Shown one piece after another: positions 1 through 12,600 of a stretch of DNA of 64,000 nucleotides. The notes beneath the pieces are model-generated. The model was given only the letters and a program-made list of their open reading frames with translations, was not told the DNA's origin and ran no database searches. The translations under genes and the position numbers were made by a program. Within the stretch, counting starts at the first letter, position 1. Each line of letters starts with the position of its first letter. The DNA lies in the NCBI RefSeq assembly GCF_050624435.1, contig NC_134535.1, forward strand, positions 73,714,494 through 73,778,493, written 5' to 3'. This DNA is from Tenrec ecaudatus. Lineage: Eukaryota > Chordata > Mammalia > Afrosoricida > Tenrecidae.

Positions 1-585
1 GATCGCACGGCCACTCTCACACTGCCTCTCTAATGAGAGCTGCTGTAAAACCACGGAGAAGGCCCTTGAGTTGCACTCTGCCCATTTCTCATGAAAGTCA
101 ACGTTGTCTCTTCATTCCTTTAGGTTAGCAAAAGCAGGTACTCCTGTGGATCTTTGGTAAAACTGAGTAGTATACAAAAGAACCCTAAATAGTGTAAATG
201 GAACTGTTGAAAATCGGAGAATACCTGTAATGATATTTACCTTTCTGTACTTTCTGGCACTTAGTAGGTGAATGTGAAAGGTTAGTGTCTTTCTATTTTA
301 CACAGTTGGACCATGATCCACCCTCTACCCCAGGACACAGCGCACAGCATGAGGCCATGAGAGTTTGATTGGTCACAACAGGTGGCTGGGGTCAGAGGGG
401 ACATTGATGTGGGGGCCTGGCATTCAGAAGCAACCCTCCTTGCTGCACAGACCCGTCTTTGGCAGCAGTGTTGATGAAGTCAACAGTCAGCAGCACCAAC
501 CCGCCAGCCTCTGCACAGGAGGAAAAGTAGGGAGTTCATCTCCATGAAGAATACGCTTTACAGCTTCCAAAATGCTGTGGAGGAG

Positions 586-735
586 TTATGAGCCGTCCTG
601 TCAAGTGAGCATAGGCCCCACATGGCAGTTCAAACCCACCAGGTGCTCCACTGGAGAAAGATGAGGCAGCCTGCTCCTATCAAGATTTACAGCTTCTCAC
701 ACCCTCTACCATTGGAGTCAACTAGATGCAGGGGG
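586..735 (+). repeat. AfroSINE
   Basis: CAGTTCAAACCCACCAGGTGCTCC then GAGAAAGATGAGGCAGCCTGCT and a degraded GGAGTCAACT end follow the order of afrotherian tRNA-derived SINEs. Confidence 0.7.
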
Positions 736-2309
736 GTTGGGGAGTACTTCCTTGGGCTTTTGATCTGCCTGGCTTCTGGTTAGCTTAAAGCCCCACCTCT
801 GCACAGTCTCTGGAGTTTCTGAATGGCCCCGGCTGTTGTGTGTGGTTGGTTGATGATGTTAGTTGCAATGAGGGGAGTCTGACGCTGTGACCCCAGCTGC
901 TAGACTCCTCAAAATGGGAATGGTGAATACTCAAGACGTCTGTCTGTCTGTCTGCTCTTCATATCTGCATTGGCTCTGAGAATTAATAACATTAACTCAG
1001 TGAGCTTCGGGGTTTAGGGAATTCTCACGATTTCTGTTGTACATCAGGTTGTACTTAAGGTCGCTGTGATTTGGGCCTGACTCAACAACACCCAAAAACA
1101 GCACAGAAAAGCAGGGGAAACACTGAGGCTTTGAAGAGCAGAGCTTGTTCATAAGCTCTTGTTGCAACTTTGGCTTTGGGGTTCCAATACTGTGAAAGCC
1201 CCCAAAACAGCATTAAAATGGCTTTTGTCCTGCCTGGGTTAGGCTGCCCAGCCTCTGGAAGCACAGAATGTACTTACTTGTCTTGGGGACCTGGGATTGG
1301 GTGTGTCCCTGACATGACTCCCTCCCCTGAAGTGAAGGGTTAGCTCCCAGCTGGGATGCAGATGAATACAGTAACAGACATCTCTTTAGGAACAGGGCCT
1401 CAAAGAAGGAGGCTGACCCCGTGTTGAGAATTTGCTTTTTGTTCCCATCTACTCTATCAGAATCCACGTTTTATCAAGTCTCGCTTCATCTGGGAATTTG
1501 TTTAAATGCAGGCAGATTAAGTATAAGGGGAAAAACAAATTGTGAGCAGGGGGTCACCCAGGATGAACTCCTTGAAGTCCTGCTTATGAAACAACCAGAA
1601 ATCAAGGTGGAGGTGATCTTAGAACTGGAAGCCTCTCTGACCAGAGACCCACTGGAACTGGGCTTCCTGGGCTGGCCAGGTGCCCGGCCGGCTACTCGGG
1701 TCTGACTGCGCGGCACGGAAGCAGTGCTTGCAGGATGGACAGGACAGCAGACCACTTCTGGGTGCAAGGTGGATCAGCCCAGTTCTGCTGGCCAGCTGTT
1801 GAAAGGGCTGGCTTTGAATCCGACCTTGGAGTGGATCTCCAGTTCCCTCCTGTCCCAGGCGTTCCCAGAACCCTGCCCACAACCAAGCAGGCTCTGCTCA
1901 GACTCCCCTTTCACCTTGTACCTCCATTTCTCCTGACCTGTGAACCCAGCTGCTCTTTCCCGTCTGCACTGTTTCGAGAATTAATGTGGCTTCAACGGCA
2001 GTGAGAGAGAGTCAAGCCAAGATCATGGGAAGGCTCAAACCCTAAATTCAGGCCTGCAGAAGCAACTTCCTGGGACAGTACACCTAGCCCTTGAGCCCCT
2101 CTGCCCACCCCCCAGTGGGCCTACAAGCCCAGGGCTTTTGATGGGTGGGTAGGCTACAACTAGGGAGGGAAGCTAGACCCTAAAGAGGAGTCCTCCCGGG
2201 TCTGCAGAGCCACTGAGTCAGTCAGTGATGGTGGGGAGCCAGTCCAAAGGATTCAGACTGGAACAACCTCCAGACCTAGAAGGGTTCCTCAGAGACCCAT
2301 GGCCACCTC

Positions 2310-2440
2310 TAGTCAGTGGCTCTCAGCTAAGGCCACACATCAGAATCTCCTGTGACACTTGCTAAAAATAGAGACACGGCCAGGCCTACGCAGTCAGAGT
2401 CTGGGCAGGTGGGTCAGGCATGTGTGTGCTCAGATGCTCC
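2310..2440. repeat. MER5A-like hAT relic
   Basis: AGTGGCTCTCAGCTAAGGCCACACATCAGAATCTCCTG resembles the MER5A end. Old and shared by placental mammals. Confidence 0.5.
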
Positions 2441-3324
2441 CTGTCATGCTGACAGGTGTCCCTGGAGAAGAGCCAGGGAGGCGCGGCAGTGGTCGCAGCT
2501 GCCTGCTCCGCATGAGCTTCAAGAGTCCCCTGAGGAGGCCAGTTCTGCTGTTTGTGAAAGCTCTGTGGGCTCCTCAAGGGACGCCCTGACATCTTCCGAG
2601 TGTGCATGGAGGATACAGTAAGCAAGGTAGTAAGCACAGACTAACTTGTGCCTATTTACCAATCTGTAGGGAAGAGTTTCACATGTATTTTCCTCAAGAC
2701 ATGATGAAACTCATGTGAAATGTTTCACTACAGATTAGTGAGCAAGCACAAGTAGCCCTTATTGGTGCCCCGATGTACTACTCACTCATCTGGTCGCGAT
2801 TCCAGCCAATATTGATAGAGTTTACAACAGACTAGCAAATGCTGTTCTAGCATTTTACCTCTCCTCTCCAGTTTAATCCTCATGATAGACACCCTTATGC
2901 ATGAGAATTGTGCCCACGTCACTGGAGACCTGAAGTGCTTGCCCAAGGGTGCCTGAGTGGTCCCAGGAGGCCTAGCATTTACACCCCTTGGTAAAGTGCC
3001 TGTGAGTCAGCCACCAGGTGGTCTGAGGTCACGTGCGGTGAGGGGTAGAGCAGCAAGCAGGCAGGGGGACCTTTCATTTCCCATTGACGGGTAAGGAAAG
3101 CACCCCAGGGAGGTTGTGGCTTAGGCAGACCTGCCGAGAGGCTAGGCAGACCTCCTGACTTGGAGCTCAGGGCTCTCAGGTGGACACACCTGGACTGGTT
3201 GGCTAGCCCTAGCTACGACTGTGGAAGGTAGAGGGTGGGGTGGGAACAGATGTGTGTCCCCGAGGGCAGATGCTCCCTTGGCAGGGTTCTTTTTCAGCCT
3301 TCCTGTAGAGGCTAGCCAGGAGCC

Positions 3325-3500
3325 TGATGGCACTGGGGTTAGGCATTGGGTTGCACACTGCATGGTGGGCAGTTCAAGCCCACCAACTGCTCTGTGGGAG
3401 AAAGGTGAGGCTGTCTGCAACTGTGAACATGCCCAGCCGTGGAAACTATAGTACAGTCAGTGTGAGTCAGAATCAACTCGGTGGCTGCAGGTATGATGGC
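3325..3500 (+). repeat. AfroSINE
   Basis: GGCAGTTCAAGCCCACCAACTGCTCTGTGGGAGAAAGGTGAGGC, then GTGAGTCAGAATCAACTCGGTGGC, in the family order. Confidence 0.75.
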
Positions 3501-3540
3501 AGAGGCTAGCCAGGTAAAGGACTAGTGCTAGCCGGTAGAG

Positions 3541-3681
3541 CAGCGGTTCTCAACCTGTGGGTCACGACCCCTTTGCAAAATGACAGGAAGTAGCAATGAA
3601 AATAATGTTTTGGTTGGGAGTCACCACCACATGAGGAACTGTATTAAAGGGTCGAAGCATTAAGAAGGTTGAGAGCCACTG
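3541..3681 (+). mobile_element. SPIN-like nonautonomous hAT transposon
   Basis: A 141-base element begins CAGCGGTTCTCAACCTGTGG and ends GAGAGCCACTG, the imperfect terminal inverted repeats of SPIN. The interior has GGGTCACGACCCCTTT and ACATGAGGAACTGTATT. TAGAG is present at both flanks, a remnant of the 8-base duplication. It lies in CTDSP2 intron 1. Confidence 0.88.
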
Positions 3682-6654
3682 TAGAGTCGTGTCTGTGTCT
3701 GTGATTGGTTCGTGGGGTTCTAGAAAAGGCCATGTCCCAGGTCTGGCCCATCAAGTTCTGCGACCTCTGAATGAGTCCAAAATAAGTTGACAGCAATCCC
3801 TCCGGTCCCTTTGTGCGTGACCATTTGAGATTGAGGCGGAGGTAAGGGTATGAAAGTCCTTTACACTTGGTAGGAGCTAAGATTCTGTGAGCTTTTATGA
3901 GGGTCAGGCCACCCCTGAGCGCCTGGCATTCTCACGACTTTATATTACAGGCCATGGTGGCATTCCCAATTTATAGGTGAAGAAACTGAGGCCCAAGGCC
4001 ACACCCCTCAACTGAAGGTCAAGGGTCAACACCTTTCACAGGCACTGTTTTGCTTCCAGGTCTGGGCAGAGGCACTTGAGGCTCTAGGCAGGGCCCTGCC
4101 CTGTGCTGCTCCTCAGCTCCCGCTCAAGAGTGTGCCCTCCAAGCAGGCTTGCGAGCTGCTGGGGAGGAGGCCCCCAGTGGCTGCTCAGCCCCCCCTTACG
4201 CCCTCCCCACCAGGAGAGAATCCTGCCCTCTGGGCTTTGCTGGCGCCATCTTGATTCTCTTCCTGCTGCCACTGGCAGCCATCAGATACCAGGGACATGC
4301 TCCCAGAGTGCTCTGGGTGGGGGCTGGGGTCAGCTGGGCTGCTGCTGTCACCAGGTCCTTGAAAAGCTGGCTCCTGGGCCAGACCAGCTCCACCTTCTGT
4401 GATGAATCCCTTGGGAGTCTGAGGGAGACAGGCACCATGCACCACCCCACCCTGCCCACAGCAGAGCTGCCCAGGGATGTTGGGGCACTGATTGCTTTAG
4501 AGGCCAATGCTGAAATCGAGGGAGGGAGAGTATCTGGATCTCCTAGAAGTTACCAGGAATCTCCTACTCCTAAAACAGGGCCTGTGCTGAGCCAGGGGAC
4601 TGACCTCCCCACTGCCGCCCCACCCACAGGTAGCACAGCACATTGAGTGCAGGTGGGGGGGGGGGGTCACTGAGGGAGCCCTATGCCCCCTGACACCCCC
4701 ATCCAGCATGAGCCACGCAGCGGGGTAGCTGAACTGTGCTTGGAGAGTCCCTGCAGTCAGAATCACAGCTGCTCTTTGGAACGGTGGTTGCAGGTGTTGC
4801 TCCCACGTCCCTTGTCACCTGGGGAGAGTGGGGTCAGCAGGTGGCCATCACAGAAACAGGTACTCCCTCCCGCTTTCCAGTCTCTTCTGTAAGGGTTGTC
4901 TGGGCAGTTCTCATCGCCTTTCCTTCCCCTGCTGACTCACCTGCTGGCCTGGGGCGTGCTTCCGTCCACCTGGCACTGTGGGGTTTGCCCGTGGCCAAGG
5001 CACAGACGCCCCTTGCTGAGGCCCCAGGAGGACTCTCTCTTCTCCTCGAAGAGCCCCAATCAGATGCCGCGGGGCCCAGGCAGCCTGCCAAAAAGGCCGG
5101 AAATGGTCCGAATACTCTCCTTCCTCTGATAGCTGCGGAGGGAGGCCCTTAGAGAGGCCATTTTATAGTGATCTCCAGATGAAAGCCTTTGCTGTGGGGG
5201 AGGGGCAGCACCTCTGAGCACTGAACCAAGCCAGCAGCCGCTACTGAACGGACCTGTGCAGACCCTGCAGCCCAGAGCCAGCCTTCGCCCTCCTGACTCC
5301 TGGGTGCGTGTGAGGAGTTCCTTTGCTGGGACATGAAGCGGTGTTATTGGCAGTGTTGCCTGGGTCTGACCTTCAGGAAGAGGTTAAAAATAGTGTGGTC
5401 CTGACAAAGCCAGGCTTCATCTGTGCAGGCATGCGCACAAGCCACGTGCTTTTGAAGTAGGGGCAGCCGTGTCCTGGGGGCCCTCGTAGAGGCCGCAGGT
5501 GGACCCAGGGGAGGGCAGCACCAGCGGGCTTGCCCCACCGTAGAGGATGGATGGCCAGGCCAGCCCGACTTTCCCTTTCTAACCAGAACACCAGTTGGCA
5601 AGTCGGGAACTAAAAACCACCTGGGGTGGGGGGACTTGGGAAGCAGCAGTGATGGGGGAGTTTTCCATCAGAGTTCTAGTTCCAGGACTCTCCCCTCATC
5701 TTCTGTCTGTTGAGCATCAACCAGATGACAGGGCTGGGGTGAGCTGATCCATGTCTGGCCTTCTAGAATGCGGCGGCCCGCTCCGCTCCGCTCACCTGGC
5801 CCAGTGTTCAGCGTTGGCGTTCTCACGGCCCCTCGTGGTCTGTAGTCCTGTTTCTTGCTTCCATCATGAGTGAGGACTGTTGTGATCCCAGTTTATGGAG
5901 CATAAGGAAACAGGCTCACAGAGGTGTGTGGCTGCTCCCTTTGTTCTCAGTCAGTAACTAGGCCACCAACAGTAGGGAGAGTAGATGGGCACTGGGGTAT
6001 CTGCATGAAGGCATGGCACCCACTGGAATTCCAGCCCCTCATGGGGAAACTGCTGTGAGATTCACAGGCACCTGTAATGCTGGCAGGGCTTGTGCCCCAT
6101 GTACTTCTCCAGTGGGCGCTGGCTGGGGCGGGGGTTGCTCCCCACCACTTGGAGGAGTGGGGGTGGCCTGCACCTGGCTGGCGGTCAGGACACAATGCTA
6201 AGTGCTGCATGAAAGAAGCCATTTGAAAGGCTCTTTGACAGGAGTTTCAGATCCCACTCTGGTGTGTGGCTCCCCCTACCCTTAAACCTCCAGAACAAAG
6301 CAGGTCTTGGACCAAAGCTCCTGGCGCCAGCCCTTCCCCCTCCCCTATTGTTCCCTTGCTCTCCCAGAGGTATCTGGTGCTCCCAGCAGGTGCAGGCTGG
6401 CTGGGGTGGAACCGAATCCTCACACTTTCACCTTTAGTGGCCTGCCTGAGAGGACAACAAAAATACGGGACTGCACCCCAAACCATTTCTTTACCCCAGT
6501 CCATCTGAGGAGTAACGCAAAAGAGAAGAGACCCCTGAAAGAGATGGGGGAGCTGTTGAACTAGTAAATGCTGCCTGCGCCTGAGTGAGACGGCCTTCCA
6601 TGATGATGGTGGTGGCGGCGGCGGTGGCTGAGAACCATGGCTCTGCTTTCAAGG

Positions 6655-6800
6655 TCACCGGGTTTCAAATGCTGGCCCTACTCTCACACTCGCTGTGTGG
6701 CCTTGAGCACATTGCTTCACCTCTGTGCTTCAGTTTCCCATCTGGAAATACAGTCAGGGCTAAGTGAAGTAGTGTCAAGGGCAGGCACTCAGTAAGCAAT
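6655..6800 (+). repeat. MIR
   Basis: ACCGGGTTTCAAATGCTGGC, CGCTGTGTGGCCTTGAGCAC and CTGTGCTTCAGTTTCCCATC are the MIR core and flanks. Confidence 0.65.
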
Positions 6801-7819
6801 ACTGAGACCCAGAAAGGGCCCACCTTACCTCCACTCATGAGCTGTTGCAGACCAGGGGTGGCTCTCCACAGCCTGCCTTTGTAGACCGGGGAGCCCTGGA
6901 GGCTTAGAACCACTCAGTCAGTCAGTCAGCGTTATTGAGCTCCTGCCACAGAGGGCCGGGGGCTGATGAATGTGCCAGGCTAAGGCCATTGCAGGCCCCT
7001 CCAGAAGGTAGCCATGTTGGGGAGGCTGAGGCCTGCCTGATACTGCTCAGAAGCAGTGTCTACAAGGTGAGGGGAATAAGCTGCCGCCCAGGGAAGGACT
7101 GGGGGAAGTGAGGGACATCTGGGGTATTGACCTTGCTGTTGTGGATCTGGGTAACCCTCCCCAGGGGGCAATGGCCCCTGCAGTTCTGTTCCAAATACCA
7201 AACCCTTTTGTGCCCCTGAAGTCGGGCATTTGTGATCTCTGAGGCCCAGGGGCTGCCTGGTCACATTGTGTCTTTGAGAAGACAGACCCTGGTCTCCTGC
7301 AGAGTCCAAACTGACAGAGGAGCACCCCCACCCCCCAAGCTCCTAGGGCTGAGGCATTTCTGCCCTCCAGCCTCCTGTGGTGGAAGAAGGCTGTAGCCCA
7401 GAAGCCTCAGCGTGGCCCCTTCACCCCTCCTACCCCCACCCCCACCCCTGCCTCTTGGGATTACTCAGCCTTCACAGCGTCTGTCACTAAGATGCTCAGT
7501 GCTTTCTTGATGGCCTCTCTCCAAGAAAAACCCAGGCTGTGTGGCCTTTTAAGAAAAGCTCTGTGCCCCGGTTAAGCCTCCGATTGTGGTTCTGTGTGAA
7601 GAAACCATAAACCAGAGGGAAAACTATGGTTCAGCTTTGGTCTTGGAGCTTCGTTAGCTCCTGCCCTGGCTCCTCGGGCTTCAGATTGACTGTAAACTGT
7701 GGGGGCTGGCCTTTCCTGCTAACTCTGCCATCTGTATGTCTCTAAGTGGGAGACTGGACTGTCTCCTAACACAGAGGCCTTCCCCCTTCCTGACAAAATC
7801 CCCAGTCTCTGGAAATCTT

Positions 7820-8020
7820 TTTAAACCATTTTATTAGGGGTTCATACAACTCTTATCACAATCCATACATACATCAATTATGTAAAGCACATTTGTTCAT
7901 TCATTGTACATGAATACATTGTACATACATACTCATCATTCTCAAAACATTTGCTCTCCACTTAAGCCCCTGTTATCAGGTCCTCATTCTTCTCCTCCTT
8001 CCCCGCTCCCCCTCCTTCAA
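7820..8020 (-). mobile_element. 5'-truncated LINE 3' end with 14-base target duplication
   Basis: On the minus strand it reads as a LINE 3' tail ending CCCCTAATAAAATGG and a short A-rich end. The direct repeat TCTCTGGAAATCTT flanks it at 7806-7819 and 8021-8034, so the borders are exact. The same 3' end occurs near 54890-55000. Confidence 0.85.
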
Positions 8021-9637
8021 TCTCTGGAAATCTTGATTTTTCCATCAGGATCAAAAGCTAGAGATTAGATATCCAAGGTTTTTTAAGACTGATGTGGCAG
8101 AGAAGTGGGGGGAGTGGGTGTAGAGAGGAGGCAGTAATTTTCTATGCAATGTCTGCTGGCCAAACCTACATCCCAGGTGGGTGGAGCGAGCTCTCTGGAC
8201 TGGCTGATCTGCCCAGTAAGCAAGCAAGCAGCGGCTGTGGTCTGGAAGGCCTCTGTCTGCACCTGCCGGAAGTTCTTGGCCTTCTGTTGAGTCAGAGCTG
8301 TGAGTCGTGTTGGCCTCGGGGCAGAGCTGACTGCCACTTACTTGACTGACTGCTCCTTGGGAGATATTTCCCCACCCCTGGTCCTAAGAATAGAATAGAC
8401 TGGTTTTCTCTTGCTTTCTCCTCTCCGAAGGCATGGCAGCCCAGTAACTTGGCATGAAATGACTCCCGTCACCCCTTTCTGAAAGGGCCACGGTGCTCTG
8501 AGCTCAGTGTACCTCCTGGGTGGCCCCACCGCATTGCCTCCCACTTCCCTTCACCCCCTCCCCAGGGAACACAGAAGTTGTCCTAAATTGCACATTCTGT
8601 TTGTTTTTCTGACCCCTCTCCACAAACACAGTCTTTCTTTGCCGGTGATCTTCCTGGAAAGTAGTAGTTCCCCAGACTTCACAATGGAATGGCTCAAGCT
8701 TAATCCTCCACACCACATCCCGCTCAAGCCTGGGAAGCTGGGTCCTTTGGGACCAGTGGCCAAGGACCATCCTGCATGTGGATGTACAGCGCCACCTGCT
8801 GCCAGCGTTACCCATCGCGTCTTCCCGCTGTGCTCGCAATTGTTGGAACAGTTACAAAAGGCGACGCTGAAATCCATTTCGGGGTGGCCCCTCACATGTG
8901 TGGCAGCCTGCCCTCTCCTAGGCCCACCTTATCCAGCCTGTCATTAAATGGCTGTGGTGTCTCCAAACCATAGGGCTAGGACGGAGAACCAGAGGTCTGA
9001 TGTGGGTGTCCCAAAGGGGTGGTTCACCTGCGGCCACCAGTCAGGCCATGTGTCCTTGAAGGGTGGAAGTATGAAAGAAAGGGGCCTGGAGTGCAAAAGG
9101 ACAAGAGTAAAATGACCATTGAGCTTCCAGGGGTCCGAGGTTACTGAGGAATTTTAGGCAGGTTGGTTTTGTATCCACTGAGCAGCGCTGTGGAGACTGA
9201 CATTGGACAGACTAGCTCCCACTTGAAACCGACAGGGTTACTCCCTGGTGTAAGTTGGAGCCTTGTCTCTGAGAGTTGATTTTGAGGGAACCACCAGTGG
9301 GTTGTTAGCAGAGTGGCAGAACACCTGGACACTACCTGACCCTGGTTTTATGGCCTGTCCGCGGCAGCTCAAATTTCCTATCTCATTTCCCAAACCGTAC
9401 AAGGTTGTGGTTCCGTCTGTTTCTGCTTTAGAAGGAATTCTGTTTCTATGGAAGCAGTGTGCTTGGCAATTTAATTTTCTGGTATTCTTCAGAAGCCTTG
9501 CTTTGGTGTATTTCAGCATCGTATTGCTTGGTCACTCACAAAGCACATACTGGGCGAGTTGGGGAAGCCCGCAAATTAAAGGGGATAAAGGCCCGAAGTG
9601 CCTGTAGCTAATGCCTCTGTCATCCCCTCTGCTCTAG

Positions 9638-12600
9638 GCCTGGTCTCCAAGTCCTCTCCCAAGAAGCCTCGTGGGCGTAACATCTTCAAGGCCCTCTTTT
9701 GCTGTTTTCGTGCCCAGCATGTTGGCCAATCAAGCTCTTGTACTGAGCTTGCTGCGTACAAGGAGGAAACCAACACCATTGCTAAGGTACCAGTATCACA
9801 GCGGCCAGGATGCTGGTGGGCCCCCACAGACTACAGCAGAGATCTCAGGCACGGAAGAGGCCCTGTCACTGGCCTTTTGCTTTGGCCCCTGGCATTCCTA
9901 ATGTGTCCCACTTGAGCTACTACATTCAGATGTTCCTGTGATTTCCCAGGGCTCCTGTGGTCCAGATCCTTCTAGGTCTCAGGAACTGTGCAGAGTGTGT
10001 TCGTGAATGTCATTTTGTATGACCCACACAGTAGAGTGCAAGGAGAGTCCCAGATTCCCACTTCACAGACATAGACTTTAGACACAAAGGGTTTAAGTAG
10101 ACTCCTGCAAGTTAAAACGTGATGATGTCAGGATTCGAACTCCCATCTTGACTATAAAGCCCTTGTTGCTCAATGCTGCTTTTGACTATACACAAGGCTA
10201 CCTTCTAGGTTACCCAACTTTCAGAGAACTAAGGAATTTAAAATCCTTCTATTCTACCACATTCTTTTCAACCCTGACATCAGCCTCTCTGCCTATGAGA
10301 GGCAGTTGTAAATGTGTACACGTTTGATTTGTCACAATGCCCGGAAGATAGCTCTGGCATCTGAAGACCAAAAGGTCTATGCCAGTAGCTCCCCTTACCA
10401 AAACGCCAAGGCCTAACCCACCTTTCTTTCTTAAAACAATGCTAAAGACGCACATCAATGAAAAGCCTGTCCCGAGGGGGAGAGGGGTGGCGGTGGCCAG
10501 GAATCAAGGGCATTGTTACTTAGTACTTGGTGTTACTAAGTGATTCCTTTTTACAAATTTAAAAATTTTCCAATCATATGGGGAAAGTATGGAGTTGCAA
10601 CATTGTCAAAAAGCAGATTGAAATAACATAGTAACAAAGTCACTGGTGGTGGGGTGCTTGGCTCCCAGCTGGATGTGGAAGGTTAACGCCCTGGGAGACC
10701 TGCCTGCGGCCTGCAAACCACACAGAGCCATAGTTGTGCTCTGCTCTAGAACCCTGATGGCCAGCATCAGCTCATGGGCAACTGACGCATGCAGAGAAGG
10801 TACACTAAGATGCCCACATTGAGAGAGAGGGCTTCCTCTTCAAGATTGTCAGCAGGAATACTTAATACTTGTTACAGTCATCACGTTTTGATTATTAGCA
10901 GGGGAGGAGGTAGGCTTTCTGATCTTTGGGTACCCACTGTGTATGTTCATGGTGATTTGTGTTGTGTGGGGCTCAGTGTTCCTTCACTGTCTCCTGTGGT
11001 CGCTTGGGGGGTTGGGGGTTGGATAGACAACACAGGTTCTCAAAAAGAAGCCTGGGCTCCAGGGCGGAGAGAGAGCAAACCACCAGGGTGAGGCAGGATC
11101 TCGGGTTTTAGTGTGTTTCCTCTGAGCAGCTGATGATTCCGCTCCAGATGGGGACTGGACTACTCCCCTCTCCTAGGGGAAAGTGGCCCTGCCCCTTTTT
11201 CTGCCCAGTTCCTGGGGAAGGTCACTATTGTCGTGTTAGAAGCTTCCAGTGGGGGGCTGGGCCCAGCAAACTGGCAGATTGGCACTGACCACCACCATCT
11301 TTCTTCCAGTCGGACCTGCTTCAATGCCTCCAGTACCAGTTCTATCAGGTATGTGAGTGGCAGGCTGAGTGCTTGGAAGTCTGGGCCCAATGATCCCAGC
11401 ATTTGCTGAGTGCCCAGTATGTACAGAGCATGTTCGATTTGTTGGAGCTGTATACCCTGTTGCTCAGCCAAGCCAAGCCCTGGCCATCACTTCCATTGGC
11501 CTAGTGGGAGGCTGGAAACCAGGCAGCCACTCTCTCCTATCTCCTGACCATCAAGGGGTGCCACTCCCAGGAGAGTGAGGTTGCCAGTCTTATGTGTCCG
11601 TGGCAAGCCCAGCTCTCCCCAGAGCCCTGCTGCAGGGAGCTGCTGGGCTTGTGTTGGTGGGCAGATCTCAGCTGCCTGGTTCTGCTTTCAGATCCCAGGG
11701 ACCTGCCTGCTCCCAGAGGTGACAGAAGAAGATCAAGGAAGGATATGTGTGGTCATTGACCTGGATGAAACCCTGGTGCACAGCTCTTTTAAGGTAACCC
11801 CCTTTTAAAGAGAGCCCCCTGTGTCTTTATGAGCCCACCTGTCAGCACTGGGAGGTAGCCTGAAGTTGATGCTAGAGGATGACCTGGGACAGGTCTGGCA
11901 TTTTGGCCACTCTAGTGTCATATACTTCTGGAGAGCAAACTGAAGAATGCAGGCATACTAGGGGCTCCAGACAGAAGAGCCTCAGAGAGGCATTGAAGCA
12001 GCCTGGAACTTGGCCCTGAGGTTTCAAAGGCAGGATTTTTGTTAACTCAAGAAGGGGCCCCCAATCTCTTGCAGTTCACATAGAATTGGGGGGGTGGGCA
12101 GCGCCAGGTATGGAGGGGGTGGGAGGAGCTTCACAGTCTCAGGGAGGACCTCCAGGAGGCTGGGGAGCTATGGTGCTCACTCATTAACTTATCTGCCTTC
12201 CAGCCCATCAACAATGCTGATTTCATAGTGCCTGTGGAGATTGAGGGAACCACGCACCAGGTGAGCTGCCTGCCTCCTCAGCCCCTCTCCTTTGATTGGT
12301 GGTTTCACATCCCCCACACACACACCAAAAAACCCCAGCTTCAGCGTCATAAAACTAATTACTCCTGGTCAATTCCAATTCTGTTGGACAGAGTAGAACT
12401 ACCGCTTAGGGTTTCTGAAGCTTTAAATCTGTAAAGGAGCAATCGCATCTCTTTCCTGGGGGGTGGCTGGTGGGTTTGAGCAACAGACCTAGCAGTCAGC
12501 AGCCCAATATTTAATGCGTTGTGCCCCTGGGTCTCAATTTTTATCTTCCTATTCCCCTCTAATTGTCACTTCCCCTGCCTCTTTGTAGCCACCCTATCTG

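Larger units (their letters stand above)
1..9637 (+). other. CTDSP2 intron 1 (3' part)
   Basis: No coding exon was found here. CTDSP2 exon 1, with its conserved N-terminal peptide, is not visible, so the whole stretch reads as the 3' part of a large first intron. It holds two AfroSINEs, one SPIN hAT element, a LINE 3' end with a target duplication, MER5A-like and MIR-like relics and a CTCF-like motif near 8788. The open frames of 60-165 codons in it show no family resemblance. Confidence 0.75.

Noticed and set aside
4149-4646. 165-codon frame in CTDSP2 intron 1
   Set aside because: No conserved residues or motif; composition matches the surrounding G+C-rich intron.
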